The position numbers and the translations under genes are program-made. A DNA stretch of 64,000 nt from Neoarius graeffei (lineage: Eukaryota > Chordata > Actinopteri > Siluriformes > Ariidae): contig NC_083596.1 of NCBI RefSeq assembly GCF_027579695.1, forward strand, positions 15,302,537-15,366,536, read 5' to 3'. The notes beneath the pieces were generated by a model. The model worked only from the letters and a program-made list of their open reading frames with translations, did no database searches and was not told the DNA's origin. Below, piece after piece: positions 36,301-43,153 of the stretch. Each line of letters starts with the position of its first letter. Position 1 is the first letter of the stretch.

Positions 36301-39300
36301 GTCATCATTATTTTTGCTCAAGTTAACGCTCCCTGAGTAAAACATTTGTCTGCGGTACACTGTGACTCTGTCCCCATCTTAAACTATTGAGGATCTCAGG
36401 TTAGGTCTTCATATTCAGACTCCTTCCAATCTGTTTTCTAGATGATCCTTGGCGACATCTTGCGCTTCCTCTTCGTCTACATGGTCTTCCTCTTTGGATT
36501 TTCAGCAGGTACCATTGACTCAATCAAAATTCTCTGCTCCACAAAAGGTCATCCCAGTCACTAAAGTGTTTATTTTCTTTTGCTCTCCAACCAGCTGTGG
36601 TGACTCTACTCAAAAGTGACTCTCAAGTCCCGAATAACAGCACGAAAGGAAGGTCTCTGTTTTCGAATTTTGAGACAGGCACAACAGAAGGCTGCAAAAA
36701 ACCCACCTTTAAAACCATTGCCTTCACCACTATGGAGCTATTTAAGTTCACTATAGGCATGGGCGACCTGGAGTTCACGGAGGACTACGAGTATAAACAC
36801 GTATTTTATGTGCTGCTCATATCCTACATTGTGCTCACGTACATTCTGCTGCTGAATATGTTAATTGCTCTAATGAGCAAGACTGTGGAGAAGATGTCCA
36901 AGGAAAGCACCAGTATCTGGAAACTACAGGTATACACAATTGCCCAGAATTATTGGTACCTTCCTTCATGAAATGAAAAAGCAAGTGAAAATTATTATAT
37001 GAAAATTGAAATGGTGATTAAAACTAGATGGCCTTTCGAGTTCATAAAATCGGTGAAATTTAATTCCCTCTGAAATTTGGTCATTGTCATATTTGTTTAT
37101 TTCTGTAATATCTCACAAAATATCAGGCCATTCCGTGGCTGGGAAGTTATTTAATTTGAGGGGATTCCCGAGCAAATAATGTGCATGAAATCGCTCACTT
37201 CGTGCAGTCAAGCAGACAGAGGAAGTCCATGTGTGCAAGCGCAGGTTTACCTTCTTCTTCTTCTTCTGGGTTTTACAGCAGCTGGTATCCAGTGTTGCAT
37301 TACTGCCATCTACAGGTTTACCTTTGACCATGCACTGACAGTTACATCATTCTGTCGCTAAACGAACAGCTGATCACACCGAGGTGCTCGCTGAGCACCG
37401 ATATTTATTAGTTTGGTCCTACGTTTCCTTTCTTTTGCAACATAACATCTTTTCTTCTAGCTTTCCGTTACTGTAGTCAGTCTTTCACGTTTCATTCGCA
37501 CACTCACGTCCTCCGTTTTTCTCTCCTGTTTCAAATTTGTATCCCACAATGCCTTGCACGAATGAGGAAAGCCCATCACGTGTTGCATGATGTAGTATCT
37601 TGAATTGGGTCATAGAAAAAAATATCAGAGAAAAAATATCAAAGAATTTAGGGCCACGTGGCCCTAAATTCATTAATTGTTCTATTTTTAAAAAAAAAAA
37701 AGAATAAAATTGGAAGTCTGTGATTTGAATTCAGTAGCTTTCAGTCCACTAAGCAAAAATAATTGGGTGTCAGGGGAAATTATTTTTATGACCTACACTT
37801 GAAAAATCTGAAAGGCAGTCGACCTTTATATGTCTCTTTTTGCATATTTGGAACCTTATATTTATATCTGATGAAAGCAGAAATCCTGGGCTCCCTGGAG
37901 CCTGAAAACAATGCAAACCATTTTTTTAAAATAATAAACTGTTTGCCTTAAAAAAATCTATTAGTGTGTAATGTTTATTTCATAAAATCATTTGTTTGAA
38001 CAATGCCAAGCTTAAAGGAGATTACTGAAGGTAGAATGATTATGGCTGAATCGTTTATTATCAGCTCTTTAGTTTACATAAAATATGTGAATGTGGTCCC
38101 ATTAAAAGACCAAAATTTCAACTTATAACATGGTATTTGTTTAACATGTCAGCTCTTGGTAATGATATGTCCCATTTTTTATGCCAGTGAGCTGTGTAAG
38201 AGTAAATGTGTGTCTTTTCCCAGCGTGCCATCACCATCTTGGATCTGGAGAGATATGCATGCTGTCTGAAGGCAAAGTTGCGTTCAGGAGTGAAGAGGAA
38301 CCTGGGCAAGAAAGAGGAGGACTGGCGCTGGTGTCTCAGGTTCAAGAAACAATCTTTGTAAATAGAGACGTGAAGATGGTTTGACTGGAAAGTGAAAGGG
38401 TGACATGGTGTGGCACTTCTGAAACAATTTTGAGGGTGGTTTATTAGTTCAATGTAATGTTACCTGAAATAATAGCGTTACATGTTTTTTTTTTAAGTAT
38501 TGAATATTAGTGTAATTTGTTCCTCATCTCATCTCATTATCTCTAGCCGCTTTATCCTTCTACAGGGTCGCAGGCAAGCTGGAGCCTATCCCAGCTGACT
38601 ACGGGCGAAAGGCAGGGTACACCCTGGACAAGTCGCCAGGTCATCACAGGGCTGACACATAGACACAGACAACCATTCACACTCACATTCACACCTACGC
38701 TCAATTTAGAGTCACCAGTTAACCTAACCTGCATGTCTTTGGACTGTGGGGGAAACCGGAGCACCCGGAGGAAACCCACGCGGACACGGGGAGAACATGC
38801 AAACTCCGCACAGAAAGGCCCTCGCCGGCCACGGGGCTCGAACCCAGGACCTTCTTGCTGTGAGGCGACAGCGCTAACCACTACACCACCGTGCCGCCCT
38901 AATTTGTTCCTGATGCATTAAAATTGCTCTAAAGTAAAAATGAAGAGACTGTGCAAAAAAAAAAAAGGTATGAATTCAATCAAACAAAAGTGTGGTCAGA
39001 TTTTGTTCAATTTCACAGCAGTAAGGTTGAATCAAACAGTATGAATAATAATAATTAAAAAATGAAATCTTAAAAATCCTTAAATTCTAAAAAATTAAAT
39101 TTTCAAACAAATTTTTATAAATGAGCATGTTAGACCGTTTTAAAATAAGCCCTGACTTCTAATTTCATCTAAGATGATACTTTTTAACTTGCACTCAAGT
39201 GTTGCTTTGACTTGCGACTTCCACTTTTAATTCAAATGCATTTCAATTCAACTTTATATGAATAGCACGGTGGTGTAGTGGTTAGCACTGTTGCCTCACA

Positions 39301-40211
39301 GCAAGAAGGTCTTGGGTTCGAGCCCAGCGGCTGGTGAGGACCTTTCTGTGTGGAGTTTGCATGTTCTGTCTGTGTGGGTTTCCCCCAAAGGTTCTAAATT
39401 GTCTTTATTATTGTCTAATTGTCTTTGTCTCCATGTGTCAGCCCTGCGATAACCTGGCGACTTGTCCAGGGTGTACCCTGCCTCTCAGCCATAGTCAGCT
39501 GGGATAGGCTCCAGCTTGCCTGCGACCCTGTAGAACAGGATAAGCGGCTACAGATAATGGATGAATAGCACTTTTAACATTACACATGATCACAAAGTCA
39601 TTTTTACAGCAATCCGGATAACAGATTTGGCAAAGAAAATCTCCTTGAGACGAGGGAGAAAACTTGAGACTTTTAATGTTGTAAACTTCTTTCCTGGGTA
39701 GAAGGATGGTACCAGGATCAACAGTCTGATCACTTTGATTTTACAGTACACTCAAGCACAGTATCTCGAACCATAATACAGACCTTTGGTAAATTTATTA
39801 TCACCAACCAATTGCTCGATGGAGGGCAGTAATTGGTGCATTTGTGCATTTTGCAGAGTGGAAGAAGTCAATTGGAAAAAATGGAACCGCAACTTGGGCA
39901 TCATCAGCGAGGATCCTGGAGAATACAACACAGTAATACAAACTGAACGTCAAACAGGTAATCATCATAAAATCAATCTATTGTGCAATTACATGTGGTG
40001 AGGTTGAAAATAAATGCCTCATAGTATCTACAGCTTGACCTTTAAACAGGTGTCAGAAAAGTATGTTTTGATGCATACAGTATGATGTGTATCACTCTCT
40101 CCAGAGCACAGCCGGCGTGGGTTCCTGCGTGAAATCAGCCGACGGAGGCCCCCCACTCGTGTACCCCTGGCAAGCCAGGAGACAGAACGCCTGGCATTTA
40201 GTCCAGTGTAA
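21179..40211 (+). CDS. trpv1: TRPV1-like heat/ligand-gated cation channel (15 coding exons)
   Basis: The product is a plasma-membrane, calcium-permeable, non-selective cation channel of the TRPV family; known TRPV1 proteins act as tetramers in sensory neurons. Coding exons: 21179-21354, 24242-24390, 24498-24650, 25819-25956, 26105-26394, 32039-32215, 32469-32624, 32758-32880, 32965-33035, 36104-36269, 36442-36508, 36595-36929, 38224-38339, 39857-39957, 40105-40211. They sum to 2325 bp (774 residues plus stop), all with AG/GT borders and matching phases. Order of parts: short N-terminus; ankyrin repeats about residues 60-300; linker; S1 about 387-406; S2 433-454; S3-S4 in exon 10; S5 in exon 11; pore helix and filter GMGD at 610-613; S6 about 626-649; TRP box [12 protein letters not shown] from 663. 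TRPV1 fits better than TRPV4 or TRPV3 in the [18 protein letters not shown] block, the GYSEVLF block and RAITILD. The C-terminus is short. Unusual residues are listed under findings. Confidence 0.93.
22015..23515 (+). mobile_element. Tc1-like relic in trpv1 intron 1
   Basis: The left end CAACCCCAAAATAGAAAAAG is mirrored by the right end TTTTTTCTGATTTGGGGTCA. TA lies at both outer borders (22013-22014 and 23516-23517). About 1.5 kb, so nearly full length, but heavily mutated. Confidence 0.78.
22629..23355 (+). pseudogene. Degraded Tc1-like transposase
   Basis: Traces in two or three frames: [20 protein letters not shown] near 22735-22795 corresponds to the region of the second catalytic Asp in Tc1-like transposases. 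Later frames give the far C-terminal part ([20 protein letters not shown], 23197-23256). Not functional. Confidence 0.75.
23773..24152 (+). repeat. tRNA-derived SINE in trpv1 intron 1
   Basis: Complete copy from GGGGCGGCACGGTGG to a tail of GTGAT units. The flanking repeat ATAATAGCTAC / ATAATATCTAC (ends 23772; starts about 24153) is the target duplication with one change. Clear A and B boxes. Confidence 0.92.
24242..24390 (+). CDS. trpv1: trpv1 coding exon 2
   Basis: After TTTCTGCAG; encodes [20 protein letters not shown], the start of the ankyrin domain. Ends before GTAAGA. A SINE ends 89 bp upstream. Confidence 0.9.
24498..24650 (+). CDS. trpv1: trpv1 coding exon 3
   Basis: After CCCTCAG; encodes [17 protein letters not shown], including the lysine that corresponds to the ATP-contacting lysine 155 of rat TRPV1. 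Ends YTDDYYEG before GTATGA. Confidence 0.9.
24651..25154. other. trpv1 intron sequence, nothing recognised
   Basis: AT-rich intron 3 sequence without a supported repeat or gene. Confidence 0.5.
25155..25359 (-). repeat. SINE 3' part in trpv1 intron 3
   Basis: The tail and body of the SINE in reverse (ATCCATCCATTATCTGTAAC ... TTAACCTGCATGTCTG); the tRNA-like head is missing. 5'-truncated insertion. Confidence 0.88.
25819..25956 (+). CDS. trpv1: trpv1 coding exon 4
   Basis: After TTGGTGCAG; encodes [20 protein letters not shown], a classic TRPV ankyrin repeat, and the finger-3 loop. Ends CFYFG before GTAAGT. Confidence 0.92.
26105..26394 (+). CDS. trpv1: trpv1 coding exon 5
   Basis: After TTGTCCACAG; encodes [20 protein letters not shown] and [14 protein letters not shown], ankyrin repeats 4-6. 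Ends in phase 0 (LAAKLGKIG) before GTAAGA. The following intron is 5.6 kb and full of transposons. Confidence 0.93.
26590..26999. repeat. 410 bp near-perfect palindrome in trpv1 intron 5
   Basis: Two arms of about 195-205 bp are separated by a 12 bp loop (26795-26806). The inner arm ends are GGGTGTGAACGGCC and GGCCGTTCACACCC. The outer ends are TAAACTGTGGGTGGTAAAAG and CTTTTACCACCTACAGTTTA. The arms differ by few bases and one small insertion in the left arm near 26685. Confidence 0.95.
27761..27938 (+). pseudogene. THAP-domain first exon (transposon-derived)
   Basis: Encodes [15 protein letters not shown], then [20 protein letters not shown] and ICREHF. The C2CH zinc ligands (Cys in SCSAFGC twice, Cys and His in CREHF) and the FP motif of THAP DNA-binding domains are all present. 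It ends in phase 1 at a good donor (TCAG then GTAGGT). No following exon was found, so the gene is truncated. Confidence 0.8.
28412..28512. repeat. Hairpin with 39 bp arms
   Basis: AAGTATGAGAAGAAAACAGT at 28412 returns as its complement near 28493-28512. The arms are close to perfect over about 39 bp; the loop is about 22 bp and itself has GCTGCGCA copies. Confidence 0.9.
28591..28975 (-). pseudogene. YqaJ/SWIM-family-like first exon, frameshifted
   Basis: Starts [20 protein letters not shown], then [20 protein letters not shown]. After a frameshift near 28760 it continues [20 protein letters not shown] and [16 protein letters not shown]. It ends at a donor (GGGTAAGT, from 28590 down). These phrases resemble the start of a large fish protein group that carries SWIM zinc fingers and a YqaJ nuclease. 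The assignment is from memory of family phrases. Confidence 0.6.
29118..29295 (-). mobile_element. Tc1-like relic, left piece
   Basis: Pieces such as CCCATCTGCCTCAAGGTTTG and GAGATGCTTTTCTGATCACC match, in reverse, a common fish Tc1 family whose continuation appears at 31374-31635. Confidence 0.65.
29375..29700. repeat. Two tandem copies of a ~155 bp unit
   Basis: The unit with GCTTCTTCTTTTTCAATTCT, TTCACCGATTTT and TGAGCAGTTTCC occurs at about 29385-29545 and again at 29550-29700, about 80 percent alike by eye. Confidence 0.8.
29819..30145 (-). pseudogene. Reverse transcriptase fragment
   Basis: Frame with [20 protein letters not shown], then [18 protein letters not shown] and [11 protein letters not shown], which are RT fingers and palm motifs. 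It lacks the YADD or FADD box. Confidence 0.88.
30146..30372 (+). pseudogene. LINE ORF C-terminal fragment (zinc-knuckle end)
   Basis: Plus-strand frame with [20 protein letters not shown], then FKCHNCG and, after a stop, [15 protein letters not shown]. The Cys/His spacing is that of the C-terminal zinc finger of the LINE family whose RT lies next to it on the opposite strand. Confidence 0.7.
30418..31371. mobile_element. Harbinger-like MITE, 954 bp
   Basis: The left end GGCTACATCCACACGACAAC and right end CCGTTGCCGTGTGGACAGGG CC are inverted copies. TTA flanks both sides (30415-30417 and 31372-31374), the TWA target of PIF/Harbinger. A (TC)n tract lies at 31000-31026. No transposase frame. 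Confidence 0.85.
31374..31635 (-). mobile_element. Tc1-like relic, right piece
   Basis: Continues the family of 29118-29295: AGTCTGGCCATTCTCCTGAT, GTGTGTGAAAATCCTAGGAT and CATGCCATGGTCAAAATCAC. The SINE at 31636 is inserted in or at the end of it. Confidence 0.7.
31636..31994 (-). repeat. tRNA-derived SINE in trpv1 intron 5
   Basis: Full copy in reverse. The 12 bp duplication CACATTAAACAT lies at 31624-31635 and 31995-32006. The SINE head is toward trpv1 exon 6, only 44 bp from the exon. Confidence 0.95.
32039..32215 (+). CDS. trpv1: trpv1 coding exon 6
   Basis: After TTTCCACAG; encodes [20 protein letters not shown] and the linker up to YGTEIP. A SINE target duplication ends 32 bp before the exon. 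Confidence 0.95.
32469..32624 (+). CDS. trpv1: trpv1 coding exon 7
   Basis: After TTGTCTCAG; encodes the pre-S1 helix ([20 protein letters not shown]) and S1 ([14 protein letters not shown]). Ends NRPEGK before GTGAGT. Confidence 0.93.
32758..32880 (+). CDS. trpv1: trpv1 coding exon 8
   Basis: After GTGAATCTAG; encodes the S1-S2 loop and S2 ([18 protein letters not shown]). Donor GTGTGT. Confidence 0.9.
32965..33035 (+). CDS. trpv1: trpv1 coding exon 9
   Basis: After TTTCTTGTAG; encodes [20 protein letters not shown]. The YS pair corresponds to vanilloid-binding Tyr511/Ser512 of rat TRPV1. Donor GTGAGT. Confidence 0.92.
33165..34148. repeat. Interspersed repeat 'GTTATTCCA', copy 1, holding a SINE
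   Basis: Shares long stretches with 40546-41211 (for example TTTATACAAAACGTC, GACAGGAGCAATTT and AGTAGTAGAGTAGCCAATCA). It begins TAACAGTTATTCCAC and ends GTGGATAGAATAATAAC, so it may have short inverted ends. Likely a DNA-transposon derivative; superfamily unknown. Confidence 0.75.
33402..33754 (+). repeat. tRNA-derived SINE inside repeat copy 1
   Basis: Duplication AAAGCATTTTTA at 33390-33401 and 33755-33766. The head reads GGGGCGGCTCAGCGG, slightly changed. The unbroken target is seen in the sister repeat near 40678. Confidence 0.94.
34206..36068 (-). mobile_element. Tc1-like relic in trpv1 intron 9, with insertions
   Basis: The left end CAGTGAATATAAAAAGTGTA with CACACCCCTG, and the right end CAGGGGTGTGTAGAGC, are inverted partners of a known fish Tc1 type. 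The body (GACGTCCTGTTCTTGGAAAT; CACCACCATGCTTC) is transposase DNA in reverse. It holds the SINE at 34895 and, near 35325-35500, another unclassified fish repeat. Confidence 0.75.
34895..35261 (+). repeat. tRNA-derived SINE
   Basis: Full copy with duplication ATGCATGGAGTG at 34883-34894 and 35262-35273, and tail AGAGATGATGAG. Near-consensus head and body. Confidence 0.95.
36104..36269 (+). CDS. trpv1: trpv1 coding exon 10
   Basis: After TGGTGCTGTAG; encodes S3 and S4 ([20 protein letters not shown]). Ends VMIQR before GTGCCT. The end of a Tc1-like relic lies about 36 bp upstream. Confidence 0.92.
36442..36508 (+). CDS. trpv1: trpv1 coding exon 11
   Basis: After GTTTTCTAG; encodes [20 protein letters not shown], the S4-S5 linker and S5. 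Ends in phase 1 before GTACC. Confidence 0.92.
36595..36929 (+). CDS. trpv1: trpv1 coding exon 12 (pore)
   Basis: After TCCAACCAG; encodes the turret with glycosylation sequons (NNST at residues 569-572), pore helix and filter ([16 protein letters not shown]), S6 ([10 protein letters not shown]) and the start of the TRP box. Donor GTATAC. Confidence 0.95.
37644..37671. repeat. 28 bp perfect palindrome
   Basis: GAATTTAGGGCCAC followed by its exact complement GTGGCCCTAAATTC, centred on CACGTG, in trpv1 intron 12. Confidence 0.9.
38224..38339 (+). CDS. trpv1: trpv1 coding exon 13
   Basis: After TTTTCCCAG; encodes the rest of the TRP box ([20 protein letters not shown]) and EEDWRWCLR. The donor GTTCAAG is weak; reading through would add FKKQSL and then stop. 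Confidence 0.9.
38525..38899 (-). repeat. tRNA-derived SINE in trpv1 intron 13
   Basis: Full copy in reverse; duplication TAATTTGTTCCT at 38513-38524 and 38900-38911. Confidence 0.95.
39268..39560 (+). repeat. tRNA-derived SINE, internally deleted
   Basis: Duplication ATGAATAGCA at 39258-39267 and 39561-39570. The middle (GTGCTCCGGTTTCCCC to AGGTTAGG) is missing. Head box A and B remain. Confidence 0.9.
39857..39957 (+). CDS. trpv1: trpv1 coding exon 14
   Basis: After ATTTTGCAG; encodes [20 protein letters not shown], the conserved C-terminal TRPV1 block. Donor GTAATC. Confidence 0.92.
40105..40211 (+). CDS. trpv1: trpv1 coding exon 15 with stop
   Basis: After TCTCTCCAG; encodes an arginine-rich tail ([16 protein letters not shown]) and stops at TAA 40209-40211. 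The family resemblance ends here. A possible poly(A) signal AATAAA lies at 40705-40710, within a repeat. Confidence 0.85.
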
Positions 40212-40254
40212 CAGAATTGGAAACGATAGAAAATATATTTGAGCGCTCATCCAA

Positions 40255-40520
40255 ACTGTATTTAGCCCACAAGATGTGCCATTTTGGAGACACCCAGACC
40301 CAGTCATCTCGCCATCACAATTTGGCCCTTGTCAAAGTCGTTCAGATCCTTACGCTTGCCCATTTTTCCTGCTTCCAACACATCAACTTCAAAAACTGAC
40401 TGTTCTCTTGCTGCCTAATAATATATCCCACCCCTTGACAGGTGCTGCTGTAATGAGATAACATTGATTATTCACTTCACCTGTCAGTGGTCATAATATT
40501 ATGGCTGATCAGTGTGTTTA
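40255..40520 (-). mobile_element. Tc1-like relic after the trpv1 stop
   Basis: Reverse copy of a Tc1 start (ATGTGCCATTTTGGAGACAC, TTACGCTTGCCCATTTTTCC, GGTCATAATATTATGGCTGA). Same family as 46765-47414. It may form part of the trpv1 3'UTR. Confidence 0.7.
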
Positions 40521-40545
40521 ATATATACATAAAACAGTTATTCCA

Positions 40546-41211
40546 TGAAATCGAGTTGTACATGAGCTGATAGCTGATGAGGTGCATAGCACCAAGTTGG
40601 CTATAAGCTGTGTACAACGAGATTGAGTGGAATAACTGTTTTATTCTATCCACATTCACTGAATTTTGAAAAATGGAGCATTTTTATTTTTAGCAACTTC
40701 GATCAATAAAAACTTTATACAAAACGTCTGACAAAATAATTTCCGCTTAAAATGCAAAAAAAAAGAAAACAACAAAAACGGTGAAACGACAGGAGCAATT
40801 TATGAAACATGCTATAATCATTATTCTTGAAAAATAAAAATACATTCTTATCATCAAATACTTTTACTGCTTTTTTTGTATTTTTTGGGTTTTATTTTCG
40901 AGTAGTTTTTATTTCGTCCTCAGTTGGTTCAGTAACGCGCCGCCATTTTCTTTTCTTCTTTTTTGGCGGTTTGGCACCACCGACTGGGCTGGAGTGTAGA
41001 ACAAGAGATATGGGGTGGGGGGAAACTAATATTCTTTTATTTAGCTATTTCTGTTTCTTTTAAATACTTGATAAAGTGATATATCTGACTTGACGCACTC
41101 TGCCATTTTGTTTTTCTCTATTCGCGGTATATGAGCTGATATCCTAGTAGTAGAGTAGCCAATCAGACTGCCTGATTGCTCATATCCAATGAAAAAAAAA
41201 ATTATATAACA
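40546..41211. repeat. Interspersed repeat 'GTTATTCCA', copy 2
   Basis: Same family as 33165-34148 but without the SINE. It keeps a region lost in copy 1 (GTACATGAGCTGATAGCTGA). Confidence 0.72.
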
Positions 41212-41859
41212 CACAACTAGCACTGACAAAATGTTTTCTATATTCAGCCACTAATGATAATAGCCAATAGAGGTCAGCAACTAACAGCTCACAAGACAAA
41301 CCCAGTTGAAACGGCCAACTGGTGAAACAGAAGTCTTTCCCCTTCATAAGCAGTGTTCATTTATTTCAGTTAAAATCATCACAAACAAACTAACACTATT
41401 TCAGTGATTTTTTTTACTACTACTACAGTAATAATAATAATAATAATAAAAATAAAATTATTATTTTTATTATTATCTTCTAAACATAACATCAAGATTT
41501 GCACTGTAATCCAACAACTTTGCCTGGAATGAAGCAGGAAAAATGGAAGAAGCTCTCATAGTAGCATTCGAACATATACACATTACATTAATTTAATGTC
41601 CTGTCATTGCATGTTGGTGGATTACAAATTGGCAGGAAGCTACAAGGTAGTGGATAGAGCAATTTGTACAGGCCACTTTGTGTATGTAATGCATCCTTTG
41701 GTTAACTAATACTAACCAAACGTAGGATAGATAGCAAGTGTACTAGATAGCTGTAACTTACATCTATACATTTTTATTTTTAAAAAATATTTTATACCTA
41801 GGATTTGATTTCAAATCTCAAAATGAAATGTAAACGCACTGTTAGTACATTGGTGATTA
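41212..41859. other. No gene; AT-rich with (ATA)n
   Basis: Holds a short trinucleotide tract near 41430-41460. No gene seen. Confidence 0.55.
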
Positions 41860-43145
41860 CGTAGACATATAAACATAGACGCCGCATTGAGCTGGTGGCC
41901 CGTTGCTGGGATACGTCAGAGTGTCCGCCATATTGGATGTGGCAAATCTTCCCTGTAAACCAATGCAAGTAAATGGACTGAACTTCATAAAGCCCCTTTC
42001 TACAATAATATTTAACTCGATGCCTTTTATTCACCCATTAAGACACACACGTATATATTTGGGAAACAAACAGGCATCAAAACAACACATATAACTTTTA
42101 ATGTGATGGTTATAAATAGTGTGCGAAATACCCTGTACACTGCAAACTAGCGACAGATACGCGATAGATAGCTCAGGTAAGCTAATCAGTCAGCATACCG
42201 TAGCAAGCTACCAAAACCTGAGGCCACAATAACCAACCTACAAGACTGAATATGATAAATGATGGAAATAGTGGGGAAAAACTGGAAATAGTGAATGAAA
42301 ATAAAAATGTACTGTTTTATTTATTGAGTCACCACACAGACCTACTCTCGTTGAATAAAGTGAGCTGAATGACCGCCAAACTGAGTTCGGCCAGGTTCTA
42401 ACGTCATACCAAAACAAAATACATCACTGATTCCTTCACATTCAGAAAGGTTAAAAACATTCATCATACGTTCAAAAACGCTCATCATAGTGTGGCACTG
42501 TATTCTCTAATTCTCACTGCTTATAACTCTACACCTCCCCGGTGGAGATGAGCTGGGAAACTGAATACTGAAGGAACAGCTCCCTCTCTGATCCTGACTG
42601 TCTGACCTGTTCTGTCAAAATCCTCCGTTCTGAAGTGTTCACTGCAGAGCATGGATGACGGAGTAGCAGAAAACCCTTCCCGTCTCACAGCTGTCTCCCA
42701 CTGCTTTTTCATGTCTTTATTTTTGGGAAACCTACATAGTATGTGAAAAGTTAGCTAAGCAACTAACAACAATCAGCGTAGTTACGAAGGAAATACTTCG
42801 TTGTTTGGAGACAGGTTTCACCGAGCGGCTATTATGTGCGAGACTTCATATTAGCCGCAAAGTCAGAAAAATCTGTTCATAAAATTACGTTATAATGACC
42901 AAATACAATGAAAAGTATTTTTCCAGTCTCACCTGTGAAAGGTAATCCCATGTGATCTCGTTTGGACGGTAAACCTGTTGGTACAGTTAAACGCAGCACA
43001 TGAATGAGGCATCTTTATTCTCGGCTACTGTCTAGACGCTATACCAGAGACGGTTGAAGAATCTCCACTTTGCCACATCCAATATGGTGGCGAGGATGAC
43101 GTATGATTTTACACAGAAGGCGGCGTCTATGTTTATATGTCTATG
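41860..43145 (-). mobile_element. THAP-coding DNA element with 8 bp duplications (P-element-like?)
   Basis: An exact 8 bp duplication, GGTGATTA, lies at 41852-41859 and 43146-43153. The ends are inverted copies over 26 bp with one change (CATAGACATATAAACATAG then ACGCCGC). A second inverted pair, CCATATTGGATGTGGCAAA, is at 41928-41946 and 43069-43087. It codes for a THAP protein on the minus strand. 8 bp duplications plus a THAP domain point to the P-element superfamily; hAT also makes 8 bp duplications, but these ends lack the hAT CAGNG start. Confidence 0.8.
42521..43012 (-). CDS. Two-exon THAP-domain protein, 96 residues
   Basis: Exon 1 is 43012-42933 (80 bp), exon 2 is 42731-42521 (211 bp), joined in phase 2; donor GTGAGA, acceptor ATGTAG. 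It starts MPHSCAAFNCTNRFT; the join gives ITFHRFPKNK, then WETAVRREGF and MLCSEHF. C5, C10 and the CSEH Cys/His give the C2CH zinc site of THAP domains, with the FP and the AVPSVF motif that normally closes the domain. The protein ends 14 residues later at TAA, so it is a bare DNA-binding domain. It probably binds DNA in the nucleus. It could be the leftover of a transposase or a transposon repressor; the splice is predicted, not seen. Confidence 0.72.
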
Positions 43146-43153
43146 GGTGATTA

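Noticed and set aside
21179-40211. TRPV4 or TRPV3 as the identity of the channel
   Set aside because: The linker, S2-S3, GMGD filter and RAITILD blocks agree better with TRPV1; TRPV3 has GLGD.
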